Shown: positions 1 through 9,089, numbered from the stretch's first letter. The stretch is 64,000 bases of DNA from VAZQ01 sp963702695 (GCA_963702695.1 CAVPDS010000007.1:496001-560000); one strand, 5' to 3'. Notes: generated by a model not told the origin, from the sequence alone. Translations and numbers: made by a program.

Positions 1-491
1 GCCTCCGCCTCGGCGAGGGACGCGAGGCCGGAGGGCCCGGCCGCTGCGGGCCCGGCCTTGAGCCGCCGCACCAATTCCGCCGCCAGCGCGATGCGGCGAC
101 CGCGTTCGAGTTCGGACAGGCGTCGCCCGGCGCTCGCGACGGTCGCCTTGAGCTGCCCGATCTCGGCGGAAAACACCCGGCGCGCCTCGCCGATGGCGTC
201 GCGGTCCGCCTCCATCAGGGCGATCGCCTCCGCCGCCTCGGCGGCCAGGTCCTCGCGGCCGCCGGCCAACGCTGCGACGCCCCGTTCTTCGAGATCGGCG
301 ATGCGCTCGAGCGTGGTATCGAGGCGCTTGCCTTCGGCTTCGTCCTGCGCGATCGCGAGCGCCAGCGCCCGTTTCGACCGCTCGATGGCCGCGGCCGCAT
401 CGCGGATCTGCTGGTCGAGGATCATGAGCGCGCTGCGATCTGCGACCTCCTCCTCGGCGCGGGCGGCGGCCCCTCGGATCAACGTGAACAT
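1..491 (-). CDS. PspA/IM30-family coiled-coil protein (partial, 3' end outside window)
   Basis: Reading leftward from ATG at 491, an open frame of 163 codons runs off the left edge. The product begins MFTLIRGAAARAEEEVADRS and is almost entirely alpha-helical, rich in Ala, Glu, Arg and Leu (for example LDQQIRDAAAAIERSKRAL and AEIGQLKATVASAGRRLSEL). This matches the N-terminal half of PspA/IM30 (Vipp1) proteins, which bind stressed inner membrane and assemble into rings or rods. The family is normally about 220-230 residues, so roughly 60 are missing. It is divergent from the TetR gene at 630 across three operator-like palindromes, so the regulator probably controls it. The family call rests on heptad pattern and composition, not on a unique motif. 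Confidence 0.72.
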   Translation of the reverse strand, partial: MFTLIRGAAARAEEEVADRSALMILDQQIRDAAAAIERSKRALALAIAQDEAEGKRLDTTLERIADLEERGVAALAGGREDLAAEAAEAIALMEADRDAIGEARRVFSAEIGQLKATVASAGRRLSELERGRRIALAAELVRRLKAGPAAAGPSGLASLAEAE

Positions 492-520
492 TGTCTTGAA
501 CACGACTACCTCCGTTGCTA

Positions 521-591
521 TGAACGACGTTCACAAGCGTCGGTGTAGCGGAATTTTGAACGATGTTCAAGTTCGATCTTGAATATCGTTC
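521..591. promoter_or_regulatory. Three GAAC-N3-GTTC operator-like palindromes between pspA-like and tetR genes
   Basis: The 138-bp divergent spacer holds a 13-bp perfect palindrome TGAACGACGTTCA (521-533), a 15-bp palindrome TTGAACGATGTTCAA (556-570) and an imperfect third copy GAATATCGTTC (581-591). All share the core GAAY-N3-GTTC. Dyads of this size next to a tetR gene are typical TetR operators, so autoregulation plus control of the divergent gene is inferred. The spacer is AT-richer than its surroundings. Confidence 0.65.
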
Positions 592-629
592 GTATCGACG
601 GTTAACATTCGGAAACTATTAAAATCTCA

Positions 630-1259
630 ATGGTTACGACCAAAAAGACGAGCCAACGCCGGGCTTCGGTGCGTGACGCCCTGCTCGCCGCCGCCGAACG
701 GATGATCGAGCGCGACGGGCTACGAGGCCTCAAAGCGCGCGCTCTCGCCGAAGAGGTCGGCTGTGCGGTCGGCGCCATCTACAACATCGTCAGCGACCTC
801 GACGATCTCGTCCTCGCAGTGAACTCCCGCACGCTCACGGCCCTCGAAGCCAAGCTCAAGGGCGCAGAGCAGGCCAGCGATGGCAACGCCGAGCCGATCG
901 CGGCCGCGGTCGACCGGCTCGTGTTGCTAGCGCTCGCCTATCTCGGCTTCGCCGCCGCGCACAAATTGCGCTGGCGCGCCTTGTTCGATCATCGGCTACC
1001 GCCGGGGCGAAGCGTCCCCGATTGGTACCGCCGCGACCAGCAGCGCCTGTTCGACTACGTCGACGAACCGTTGCGCGCGCTGCAGCCGGCATGCCCACCG
1101 GAGCGCCGCGCATTGCTGGCGCGCTCCCTGTTCTCGGCCGTGCATGGACTGGTCGTACTCGGACTCGAGGAAAAGCTGCAGCTCATTCCGCTACCCGCAC
1201 TGCAGGAGCAATTGACCTTCATCGTGGCCACGATCGGCCGCGGGCTGACGACCCGGTGA
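630..1259 (+). CDS. TetR/AcrR-family transcriptional regulator
   Basis: 209 residues. The N-terminus (about 12-64) is a TetR DNA-binding domain: a first helix (RDALLAAAERMIERDG) followed by the helix-turn-helix LKARALAEEVGCAVGAIYNI. The C-terminal part carries the WRALFDHRLP stretch typical of the 'WHG' TetR ligand-binding domain. ATG at 630 is the only start that keeps the full first helix. Three palindromes lie just upstream and suggest autorepression. The stop at 1259 is 2 bp from the convergent stop of the next gene. The ligand is unknown. Confidence 0.88.
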   Translation: MVTTKKTSQRRASVRDALLAAAERMIERDGLRGLKARALAEEVGCAVGAIYNIVSDLDDLVLAVNSRTLTALEAKLKGAEQASDGNAEPIAAAVDRLVLLALAYLGFAAAHKLRWRALFDHRLPPGRSVPDWYRRDQQRLFDYVDEPLRALQPACPPERRALLARSLFSAVHGLVVLGLEEKLQLIPLPALQEQLTFIVATIGRGLTTR

Positions 1260-1261
1260 CA

Positions 1262-2512
1262 TCAACCTTCCGCAAATCGCCATGCGCCGGGATGACGAAC
1301 TGTAATCGCCGCGGCCTCAGCAACGGAACGTACGCCAGCGTGGACGAATTCCGTGCGAATTTCATCGAAGAACATGTCGACGACATGCTTGCCGCCGATA
1401 GAACCCAGGGCACCAAGTCCATAAACGAACGGCCGTCCGGTGAATCCGGACTTGGCGCCGAGCGCGAGCGCACGCACCACGTCGAGGCCGCCGCGAATGC
1501 CGCTGTCGATCATGACAGTCGCACGCGAACCGACCGTGGCCACGATCGCGGGCAGCACGTCGATCGAAGCCGGCGCGCCGTCGAAATGACGGCCACCGTG
1601 ATTGGAAACGATGATGCCGTCGGCGCCGAGCGCCACGGCGCGCTCCGCATCCTTGGGATGCAGGATGCCCTTGATCACGAAAGCCCGCTTCCAGCGCTCG
1701 CGCAGGCGCGCAAGCTCATCCCAAGTGTGGCTGCCGCCGCTGCGAAGCTGCATAGTGCGCGCGGTCGACACCTGGTCGGGTTTGGGTCCCGCGTAGGGCA
1801 CCAAATTTTCCGTACGCGGCATGCCGTGCTTGTAAAGCGACAGCGCCCAGGCCGGCGAGGTCGCAACCTGGAGCGCGGACCACGGCGTGATCGGAAACGG
1901 GACCGCCACGCGGTTGCGGATGTCGCGCGGGCGCTTGGATTTGCCGGCACTGTCGACGGTCGGAACGAGCACATGGGCCCCCGCTTCGTCGGCACGGCGC
2001 ACGAGATCGAACGTAATCGCGTGGTCGTTGTAGGGGAACCGGTAAAGCTGGAACCAGAACACATCCGGCGCGAGCTTGGCGATCTGCTCGATTGATGCGT
2101 TCGCCGGCGTCGCCAGCACATAAGGGATGCGGGCCTGCTGCGCCGCCTGCGCGAGATAGACCTCAGCGCCCGGCCACATCAGTCCGGGCGATCCCATGGG
2201 GGCGATTCCGATCGGTGCGGCATAGCTGCGGCCGAAAAGCTCCACTTCGATGGAGAGCCCTTTGGTGTCCACGCAATAGCGCGGCAGAATCTCGACCGCC
2301 GCGAAGGCCGCGGTGTTGCGCTGGATGCAGACCTCGTCATTGGCCCCGCCATCCACAAAATCGAAGGCAAAGCGCGGAACCCGCCAGCGCGCCCGCCGGC
2401 GCAGATCATCGATGGTCGGGAACTGCCGGCGCAGCCGCTCGGCGCTGGCGTCTGCCGGCGCAGCAGTCCTTGGTCGCGTGACGGACTCTACGTCTGCGGT
2501 GACATCTGCCAT
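1262..2512 (-). CDS. FMN-dependent alpha-hydroxy-acid oxidase/dehydrogenase (LldD/glycolate-oxidase family)
   Basis: 416 residues, a TIM-barrel flavoprotein that oxidises a 2-hydroxy acid (lactate, glycolate, mandelate or similar) to the 2-keto acid. Family features are IGIAPMGSPGLMWPGAE near the N-terminal strand, FVIKGILHPKDAERA (Lys binding FMN), the catalytic-His block SNHGGRHFDGAPASIDVLP (about residue 300) and the FMN-phosphate loop DSGIRGGLDVVRALALGA. I chose ATG 2512 (MADVTADVES) because GGGGAGGG sits just upstream; a 30-residue longer form has no such site. The usual NHGGRQLD is NHGGRHFD here, so the substrate cannot be assigned. Confidence 0.9.
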   Translation of the reverse strand: MADVTADVESVTRPRTAAPADASAERLRRQFPTIDDLRRRARWRVPRFAFDFVDGGANDEVCIQRNTAAFAAVEILPRYCVDTKGLSIEVELFGRSYAAPIGIAPMGSPGLMWPGAEVYLAQAAQQARIPYVLATPANASIEQIAKLAPDVFWFQLYRFPYNDHAITFDLVRRADEAGAHVLVPTVDSAGKSKRPRDIRNRVAVPFPITPWSALQVATSPAWALSLYKHGMPRTENLVPYAGPKPDQVSTARTMQLRSGGSHTWDELARLRERWKRAFVIKGILHPKDAERAVALGADGIIVSNHGGRHFDGAPASIDVLPAIVATVGSRATVMIDSGIRGGLDVVRALALGAKSGFTGRPFVYGLGALGSIGGKHVVDMFFDEIRTEFVHAGVRSVAEAAAITVRHPGAWRFAEG

Positions 2513-2600
2513 GCTGCCCTCCCCGGATGGGGCACACCCCCCGGGGCTTGTAACACATCCGCTGTATCCGCGTGCAGCGGGGCTAAGTTCTGAGAACTGC

Positions 2601-2632
2601 AAACAAAGCGGACGGCCCGAAGGCCGCCCGCC
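2601..2632 (-). terminator. Rho-independent terminator, leftward
   Basis: On the minus strand a 10-bp stem (GCGGGCGGCC / GGCCGTCCGC, one G-T pair) closed by the stable TTCG tetraloop is followed by TTTGTTTGC. It lies between the small ORF at 2666 and the oxidase gene, so it would end transcription of the small ORF. Confidence 0.6.
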
Positions 2633-2665
2633 ACTCTCTACGCCGCCTGGTAGCGGGTGTCGCCG

Positions 2666-2767
2666 CTAACCGCGGTAGGTCCGCCCTGCCGCCGGCTGCA
2701 TCACGATTGCCGCCACGCTCAGACAAATGGCTGCCCCGGAAGCGAACGTAAAAAGCAAGATCCACAT
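2666..2767 (-). CDS. Possible 33-residue single-pass membrane protein
   Basis: ATG at 2767 opens a 33-codon frame. The product starts MWILLFTFASGAAICLSVAA, one hydrophobic helix, followed by a short basic tail ending in RTYRG. A good terminator follows 34 bp downstream on the same strand, which supports a real transcript. The ribosome-binding site is weak (GGGTCTC). No family recognised. Against it: very short, and no conservation evidence is available here. Confidence 0.3.
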   Translation of the reverse strand: MWILLFTFASGAAICLSVAAIVMQPAAGRTYRG

Positions 2768-3085
2768 ATGAGACCCGTTTTCTTGATTCCGCTTTGTCTA
2801 GGTGAGCAATTCTGCAAACGCCCGATCCCCGGGATCGTTCCCGAATCTTTGGGTCGCATTCGCACGGTTAACAAATCATTTTCGGAGTGAAATCAATTGG
2901 CTTTGCACGGGTACGCGGCGGCTAGAGCTAGCTTGGTTCCGCTGCGTCGTGACAGTCCGAAACATCTGCGACTTTCGGAATCATGCGTGGCCAAAGGTTC
3001 TATGGTCTGAGGGAACCGGCCGTGGCATCTTTCTGGTCGTAAAATTGTGCAGGCCACGGTTGCCGGCAATGCAGGGGGCAGTTCC
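2768..3085. other. Intergenic region with no recognised gene
   Basis: About 318 bp upstream of the patatin gene, AT-richer in parts (for example 2864-2900), as expected of a promoter region. No convincing ORF, RNA gene or repeat was seen. It presumably carries the promoter of the rightward patatin gene and of the leftward small ORF. Confidence 0.4.
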
Positions 3086-4369
3086 GTGAACGACACCGCT
3101 CAGACTTACGCCAGTAAACGCGATCGGCATCTCTTCGGGCCCGGACCCAAGCATATCCTGTCCCTCGATGGCGGCGGAGTACGCGGCGCCATCACGGTCG
3201 CGTTCCTGGAACGTATCGAGAGGCTTCTGAAAAAGCGCTATGGCGACGACGTCCGCCTTGGCGATCACTTCGACCTCATCGGCGGCACTTCGACCGGGGC
3301 CATCATCTCAGGAGCGCTGGCGCTCGGATTCCAGGCCGCACAGATCAAGGACTTTTACACCAAGCTCGCGCCGCTCGCGTTTCGCCGCCGCTTCGCAATG
3401 CTGCCGGTCCTGCAGGCGAAATTCGACGCCGGCGGACTGCGCAAGGAAATTCAGAACATCGTCGAGGACCGCACGCTCTCGAGCGAAGATCTCATCACCG
3501 GCCTCTGCGTCGTCGCCAAGCGCATCGATACCGGCAGTCCCTGGATTGTCGCCAACAATCCGAAGGCCATGTATTGGAATGACGGCCCCCAGCACGAGTG
3601 GAGCGGCAATAAGGACTACAAGCTATCGACCCTGGTGCGGGCAAGCACCGCGGCCCCGCATTTCTTCGATCCGGAAGTCCTGCCGATCGTCGCCGCCGGA
3701 GAGCCGCCGCCGGCCTCGAAGTTCGATCTTCCGACGGCGGGACAAACACCGCTCGGCCGTTGGCTGCTGGCGCTCATGGCGCGCCTCGGTTTTGTCCGCA
3801 CGCCGTTCATGGATGCCAAGACCCAAGGGCTGTTCGTCGATGGCGGCGTGACGCCGCACAACAACCCGTCGTTCGCACTGCTGCAGATGGCGATCCTCAA
3901 GCCGTTCCATCTCGACTGGAAGACCGGACCGGACAATCTGTCGGTCACGTCGATCGGCACCGGTACCTATCGCCCGCGCCTCGCCTTCGATTCACTCGGA
4001 TTTGCGTGGGTTCCCAAGCTCGCCTTGCACTCGCTGATGTCGATGATGAGCGATGCCGAGATGATGATCCTCGCCCAGATGCAATGGCTCGGCGAGTGTC
4101 CGGATCCCTGGCCGATCAACAGCGAGATCGGTACGCTGGCCGGCGACGGCCCACCGGGCGGCAAGATGTTCCACTTCCTGCGCTACGATGTGAAGCTTGA
4201 ACAGGACTGGCTGAAGGAAAAGCTCGACATCAACGTGAGCAAGAAGGACGTGGAGCGCTATCGCTGCATGGACGAGCCGCAGATCGTCGATGATATCTAT
4301 GCGATCGCGACCAAGGCCGCGGAGCAGCAGGTGAAGCCGGAACACTGGCTGGCGCCGGCAAAGAGCTGA
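3086..4369 (+). CDS. Patatin-like phospholipase/acylhydrolase
   Basis: About 427 residues. The patatin Ser-Asp dyad is complete: oxyanion loop DGGGVRGAI near the N-terminus, nucleophile elbow GGTSTGA, and the catalytic-Asp motif FVDGGVTPHNNP. Bacterial members hydrolyse acyl chains from phospholipids or other lipids. GTG 3086 is preferred because AGGGGG lies 7 bp upstream; an in-frame ATG at 3047 would add 13 residues with no good site. No signal peptide is visible. The standalone setting, not beside a nucleotide cyclase, argues against a CapV-type defence effector. Confidence 0.9.
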   Translation: MNDTAQTYASKRDRHLFGPGPKHILSLDGGGVRGAITVAFLERIERLLKKRYGDDVRLGDHFDLIGGTSTGAIISGALALGFQAAQIKDFYTKLAPLAFRRRFAMLPVLQAKFDAGGLRKEIQNIVEDRTLSSEDLITGLCVVAKRIDTGSPWIVANNPKAMYWNDGPQHEWSGNKDYKLSTLVRASTAAPHFFDPEVLPIVAAGEPPPASKFDLPTAGQTPLGRWLLALMARLGFVRTPFMDAKTQGLFVDGGVTPHNNPSFALLQMAILKPFHLDWKTGPDNLSVTSIGTGTYRPRLAFDSLGFAWVPKLALHSLMSMMSDAEMMILAQMQWLGECPDPWPINSEIGTLAGDGPPGGKMFHFLRYDVKLEQDWLKEKLDINVSKKDVERYRCMDEPQIVDDIYAIATKAAEQQVKPEHWLAPAKS

Positions 4370-4413
4370 GCGCTGCTGCATTCCACCAAAATACGTGTCT
4401 CCTTGAAACATGC

Positions 4414-4444
4414 CCGGTCGTCCCGCTTTCGCCGGGACGACCGG
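4414..4444. terminator. REP-like hairpin acting as bidirectional terminator
   Basis: Perfect 12-bp stem (CCGGTCGTCCCG / CGGGACGACCGG) with a 7-nt loop, in the gap between the convergent patatin and CMD genes. The sequence belongs to the GTCGTCCC-type repeat also seen at 18735-18844. There is no strong T-tract, so a terminator role is inferred from position. Confidence 0.5.
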
Positions 4445-4455
4445 GAAAATCAGTC

Positions 4456-5112
4456 TCACTTCGGTGCGGCGATCTCTTCCTTCGCGCCCGGCGGCAGCGG
4501 GTAGCGCTCGACCGCGAACAGCGCCGAAGTCGTATGATAGGCTCCCATCAGCGCGACCAGATCGACCACGCCGCGCTCGCCGAACCGCTCGACGAAAGTC
4601 TTGTAATTCGCTTCGCTCACCTGCCGCGTCTGTAGCAACTCCGTGCAGAAATCGTAGACTTCGGCTTCGTCCGGCTTCATGGCGGCGGGCCGCTCGCCGC
4701 GCACCAGCGATTGCAACAGCGCTTCGCTCAAGCCGGCTTTGATCGCGAATGGGCGATGCGAGTACCAGACGTAAGTGCCGCCCCAGAACCGGGCGGTGAG
4801 CATGATCGCCAGCTCCTTGAGCTTCTCCGGAAACGGCGACTGGAAGCGCAGATAGGTGCTGAGCGGCCGCGACAGCTCGGCATATTCGGGGTCGCGGAGA
4901 TAGATGTTCAGCGGGCCGCCGCCTGATCGGCTCGGCGCTGCGAGATCGCGGTCCGCGAGCGCCTTCTGCGCTGGGTTCAGCTCCGCATAAGTAAGCGGCC
5001 GGAAGCGACCGCCGCGCAGGTTGAGTTCGGGCGCGGCGATCGAAACCGCCGCGGCTCCCACGAGCGCGCCGAGCGCCAACAGCGCGCCGGCAACGATGAG
5101 CTTTCGACGCAT
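4456..5112 (-). CDS. Carboxymuconolactone-decarboxylase-family (AhpD-like) protein, exported
   Basis: 218 residues. The N-terminus MRRKLIVAGALLALGALVGA is a signal peptide or membrane anchor. The body is an AhpD-like helical domain with the motif VWYSHRPFAIKAGLSEALLQ, the counterpart of the EWxxHxxxAxxxG motif of carboxymuconolactone decarboxylases. The CxxC of AhpD is absent, so peroxidase activity is not expected. ATG 5112 follows a near-perfect AGGAGG. It is the last gene of the leftward cluster, 44 bp after the acyl-CoA synthetase. Substrate unknown. Confidence 0.75.
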   Translation of the reverse strand: MRRKLIVAGALLALGALVGAAAVSIAAPELNLRGGRFRPLTYAELNPAQKALADRDLAAPSRSGGGPLNIYLRDPEYAELSRPLSTYLRFQSPFPEKLKELAIMLTARFWGGTYVWYSHRPFAIKAGLSEALLQSLVRGERPAAMKPDEAEVYDFCTELLQTRQVSEANYKTFVERFGERGVVDLVALMGAYHTTSALFAVERYPLPPGAKEEIAAPK

Positions 5113-5156
5113 GGCAATTCCTCCCTTGCTTGTGTGGCCCTTGCTGGGGCTTGGCT

Positions 5157-7325
5157 TCATTCGCGCTGCCGCAGCACGATCAAGGCATCGAGTGCAAGTC
5201 CGCCATTCGGCAACGCGACGAACGGATTGATATCCACGGACTCGATGACTTCCTCCAGATCGACCGCAAGTCGTCCGAGCGCGACCAGCGCATCGGCGAC
5301 CGCATCGACGTCGAGCGCGGCCGCGCCCCGGTAGCCCTGCAGCAGCTTCGCGGCGCGGGTGCGTGCGAGCATATCTCGGGCCTTCTCGCGGGTCACCGGC
5401 GGCACGCAGAACGCAACATCCTTGACCAGCTCAAGCATCACGCCGCCGCTGCCGGCCATCACCACGAGGCCGATTTCCGGATCGCGATGGAGTCCGAGCA
5501 CCAGTTCGGTGCCACCGCGCACCTGCTGGCACACCAGCATGCCGGCAAGGACGTGGCCGCTGAGCTTGCTTGTCATGCGTTCGTAGGCAGCGCTCAGAGC
5601 CTCGGGCGTTGCGAGGTTGAGCGCGACTGCACCGACGTCGGATTTATGCGTCAGCGTCGCTGACACCGCCTTGAGCACGACCGGATAGCCGATGCGTTCA
5701 GCGGCTTTCACAGCTTCCGCCGGTGACGCGACCAGCGCTTCGGCCGGAGTCGCGATACCGTAGACACGCAGCACGTCCTTCGACTGCACCTCGTCGAGCG
5801 CCATCGCCTCGGATCGCGCGAGCTTGCGCAGTTCGTCGATTGTTTCGCGCTGATCCGCCGTCAGCGCGGCTCCAACCGCCGGCATCGCGCTGGCGATGCG
5901 TTCGAGTTCTGCACGTCGCGCCACGCTGGCGATTGCGCGCAGCGCCTTGTTAGCCTCCTGCAGGAACGAGAGGTGCGGCGCTTTCGCCTTGAGCGCGCGG
6001 CTATAGTCGCTCTGGCCGTGCGAGATTGGATTGATGAAGGCGATCGGCTTTTTCGCGCCGGCGGCGACGTGCTGCTCCACCATCTGGATGTAGCGCTCGG
6101 CACGGTCGGAGCCGGCCTCGCGCGGCAGCGCCTCCTGCAGCAGCACCATGTCGACGTTGGGATCGGCTTCCAGTGCGGCGATCGAGGCGCGATAGTTGTC
6201 GGCGCTGGTCAGCACGCCGAACCCGCCGTCGATCGGATTGCTGACCAGCGAACCGACGGTGAGAATGGAATTGAGTTTTCGCGTGGTTTCTGGCGCGAGC
6301 GCGTCGAAGCGCAGTCCATTGCGCTCGGCGGCATCGAGCAGCAGCCCACGGAACGCGCCCGACAACGTGATCGCGCCCAGCCGCCGGCCGGCCGGCGCGC
6401 CGGTCTGAGCCAGCAGTTCCGTGATCTCGATCGCATCGTCGAGCGTGTCGGCGCGAATGACACCCAGCTCGCCCGCCAGCGCGTCGAACGCTTCGACCGA
6501 GCCGGCGAGCGATCCGGTATGCGCCATTGCCGCCTGCCGGCCGCCTTCCGACTGGCCGAGCTTGAGTGCCACGATCTCCTTGCCGGCGGCGCGGGCGAGC
6601 CGGCAGGCGGCCTTGAACTTCTCGAGCTGCGAGATCGCTTCAATGTAGACGAGGATCACCTTCAATTCGGGTTCGGAGGCGAAGAAGGCGATGTAGTCGG
6701 CTACAGACAGGCCGGTCTCGTTGCCGCTGGTGATGAGATATTCCGGCCAAATGCCGCGCTCCTCGAGCGCCGAATTGGTGAAGATCATCATCCCGCCGCT
6801 CTGGCCGACCAGCGCCACCGGCCCGGGCTTCACCGCCAGCGGGCGGTCTTCGACCAGCGTCACGAAGCGGCTCTTGGCGCAGACATTGCCCATGCAGTTC
6901 GGACCGGAGACGCCGAGGCCGGTCTGCTCGATCACCTGCGCGAGTTCGCGCCCGAGCGCGGCCGCCCCGGTGTCAAAGCCTTCACCGAAACCGGCGGAAA
7001 AGACGGTGGCGCTGCGCGCGCCCGCCGCGGCGCCGCGGCGCAGCATCTCAGCGACGCCGGGCGCCGGCACCAGCACGACCATGTGATCGGGCGGCTCCGG
7101 CATCGCCGCGAAATCCGGATAGCACGGCCTGCCCCAAAGCTCAGTGCGGCGCGGATTGATCAGATGGATCGGCCCGGGAAAGGCGTAACGGTTGAGGTTG
7201 CGCCACACCCGCGCCGCCCAGCTTCCGGCGCGGTCGCTTGCGCCGACCAGCACGACGTTGCGCGGCGCCGTGAGCGCGGCGACCTTTTGCTTCGATGCTT
7301 CGAGATCCAACGCCTTTCCCTCCAC
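5157..7325 (-). CDS. Acyl-CoA synthetase (NDP-forming), fused alpha/beta subunits
   Basis: 722 residues, the single-chain acetate-CoA ligase (ADP-forming) architecture: CoA-binding Rossmann domain (VVLVGASDRAGSWAARVW), two succinyl-CoA-ligase-like domains with the phospho-His loop AAMAHTGSLAGS (about residue 265), then an ATP-grasp domain (YPVVLKAVSATLTHKSDVG). It would make an acyl-CoA from acid, CoA and ATP, or run in reverse. Start choice: GTG 7325 is annotated, but TTG 7310 has a better-spaced GGAGGG and could be the true start. It lies between the permease and the CMD-like gene, so a CoA-linked catabolic role for the imported compound is inferred. Confidence 0.87.
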   Translation of the reverse strand: MEGKALDLEASKQKVAALTAPRNVVLVGASDRAGSWAARVWRNLNRYAFPGPIHLINPRRTELWGRPCYPDFAAMPEPPDHMVVLVPAPGVAEMLRRGAAAGARSATVFSAGFGEGFDTGAAALGRELAQVIEQTGLGVSGPNCMGNVCAKSRFVTLVEDRPLAVKPGPVALVGQSGGMMIFTNSALEERGIWPEYLITSGNETGLSVADYIAFFASEPELKVILVYIEAISQLEKFKAACRLARAAGKEIVALKLGQSEGGRQAAMAHTGSLAGSVEAFDALAGELGVIRADTLDDAIEITELLAQTGAPAGRRLGAITLSGAFRGLLLDAAERNGLRFDALAPETTRKLNSILTVGSLVSNPIDGGFGVLTSADNYRASIAALEADPNVDMVLLQEALPREAGSDRAERYIQMVEQHVAAGAKKPIAFINPISHGQSDYSRALKAKAPHLSFLQEANKALRAIASVARRAELERIASAMPAVGAALTADQRETIDELRKLARSEAMALDEVQSKDVLRVYGIATPAEALVASPAEAVKAAERIGYPVVLKAVSATLTHKSDVGAVALNLATPEALSAAYERMTSKLSGHVLAGMLVCQQVRGGTELVLGLHRDPEIGLVVMAGSGGVMLELVKDVAFCVPPVTREKARDMLARTRAAKLLQGYRGAAALDVDAVADALVALGRLAVDLEEVIESVDINPFVALPNGGLALDALIVLRQRE

Positions 7326-7361
7326 GCGCCGTCGCCCGCGCCGCGGGCGAGGCAGTATCCC

Positions 7362-9089
7362 TCACGCGCGGATCGCGGTCGAGGTGAAGCGGCGGCCGAT
7401 GAGATAAAAGCCGGCGGCGATGACCGTCATCATGCCGGTCCAGACCAAGCCGAAGGCGGCGAGCTCGGTGCCCTGGCCGTTGGCCCAAAGGTCGAACATC
7501 GCGACCGCAACCGGCTGGGCCGAGGGCGAGGCGAGGATCACCGCGAGGGAGAGGTCGCGCGCCGCGACCAGGAAGATGAACAGCCAGCCCGCGACCACGG
7601 CTGGCGCGGTGAGCGGCAGGATCACGCGGCGTAGCACCATCGCCAGCGTGCCGCCGGCGACGCCCGCTGCTTCTTCCAGCTCGGGGTGGATCTGCAGCAC
7701 GCCCGAGGATGCGTAGCGCATGCCGTAGGGCAGATAGCGTACCGTGAAGGCGAACACGAAGGCCGCTAGGGTGCCGTAGATCGGGATCGGCGCGGCGAGG
7801 AAGATCTGGATCATCGCGACGCCCATCACAATGCCGGGAAAGATCAGCGGAATGGTCGCGAGCTGGTCGAGCAGCCAGGCGCCGGCCTTGCGCCGCACCG
7901 CCAGCCAGGAGGCGACGACCGTAAGCGCCATCACGGCGGTCGCGCTGGCGGCGCAGATCAGCAGCGTTTTCCAGACCAGCTCGAGGTAATAGGTTGAGTG
8001 GAGCACCAGGCGATAGTTGTCGAACGTCATGACCGCGAGTGCTTCGATGCTGAAATTCCGACTGAACGGCATCAGCGAGAGCCAGAGCAGGCTCGCCGTC
8101 GGCGCCGCCAGGATCAGCACGAAGTTGAACAGGATCGCCGCGCCGCCAAGCCAGCGACCGCGGCCAAGATCGAACTGGCGTGGGCGGAAGCCGCGACCGG
8201 TCACGGTGTGATAGCGCGCGGCGTTGCGCGAGATGCGCGTATAAAATGCGATCAGGACCGCGGCGAGCAGCAGCAGCACGATCGAAAACGCACTCGAATA
8301 GCCGAAATCCGGCGGCACGGTCTCTTTCATGTCGAGATAGATGTCGGTGGTGAGCACCTTGACATTGCCGGGCAGCCCGACCAGCGCCGGCACCTCGAAT
8401 GCCTCGATCGAGCGCACGACGATCAGCAGCGCCACCGCCAGGAACGCCGGCAAAGCGAGCCGCAGCGAAATGCGGCTGACCGTGCGCATGATGCTCGCGC
8501 CGCACATCCGCGCGGCCTCCTCGAAGTCCGCGTTGGCAGACTGGAACACCGAGGAGAGCAGCAGGAAAGCGAGCGGCGACCAGAGGAAGCCTTCGACCAG
8601 CACCATGCCGCTCATCGAGAACACGTTGAACTCGAGGCCGATCGGCGCCAGCAGTTCATTCACGGGGCCGTTGCGTCCGAACAGGAACAGCCACGCGATC
8701 ACGTAGAGTACGTAGGGGGTGCCGAGCGAGATGATCGCCGTGAGATAGGCGAAGGCTTTGAATGGCGCATTGGTGCGCTCGACCAGCCACGCCACCAGTC
8801 CACCGAACGTCAGTGCGATCGCGGCGCTGCCGAGTGCGAACGTGATCGAGTTCGTGAGGCTGCGAAAGAACTGCCGGTCCGCCATCAGCCGCTGGTAATG
8901 CGCGAAGGTGAAATCGCCGAGCGCGCCGGTGTCGGTTGTGGTGTGCAGACTGCCTTGGATCAGCACCCAGAGGGGAGGGAGCGTGAGGAGCGCAAGCACG
9001 AGCGCAAGCGCCGCGACCAGCGCGCCGGTCCGCTCGGAGGCCCTCCATAGGGCGGCGAAGCCGAGGGCACGACGCCGGACGAGTTGCAT
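7362..9089 (-). CDS. ABC transporter permease, fused two-domain iron(III)/ThiP type
   Basis: 575 residues with about 12 hydrophobic segments, made of two BPD_transp_1 permease halves in one chain. The cytoplasmic EAA loops are visible: EEAARMCGASIMRTVSRISL in the first half and EEAAGVAGGTLAMVLRRVIL in the second. Fused permeases of this type serve Fe3+, thiamine, phosphonate or polyamine-like substrates with family-1 binding proteins, and two such binding proteins sit upstream (9186 and 11278). No ATPase gene is present in the cluster, so the ATPase must come from elsewhere. Confidence 0.88.
   Translation of the reverse strand: MQLVRRRALGFAALWRASERTGALVAALALVLALLTLPPLWVLIQGSLHTTTDTGALGDFTFAHYQRLMADRQFFRSLTNSITFALGSAAIALTFGGLVAWLVERTNAPFKAFAYLTAIISLGTPYVLYVIAWLFLFGRNGPVNELLAPIGLEFNVFSMSGMVLVEGFLWSPLAFLLLSSVFQSANADFEEAARMCGASIMRTVSRISLRLALPAFLAVALLIVVRSIEAFEVPALVGLPGNVKVLTTDIYLDMKETVPPDFGYSSAFSIVLLLLAAVLIAFYTRISRNAARYHTVTGRGFRPRQFDLGRGRWLGGAAILFNFVLILAAPTASLLWLSLMPFSRNFSIEALAVMTFDNYRLVLHSTYYLELVWKTLLICAASATAVMALTVVASWLAVRRKAGAWLLDQLATIPLIFPGIVMGVAMIQIFLAAPIPIYGTLAAFVFAFTVRYLPYGMRYASSGVLQIHPELEEAAGVAGGTLAMVLRRVILPLTAPAVVAGWLFIFLVAARDLSLAVILASPSAQPVAVAMFDLWANGQGTELAAFGLVWTGMMTVIAAGFYLIGRRFTSTAIRA

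Noticed and set aside
3047..4369. Patatin as a CBASS CapV-type effector
   Set aside because: No nucleotidyltransferase or other CBASS gene is nearby; it stands alone.
5973..7634. Open frame of 553 codons on the plus strand
   Set aside because: Antisense to the acyl-CoA synthetase; no recognisable domain or start context.
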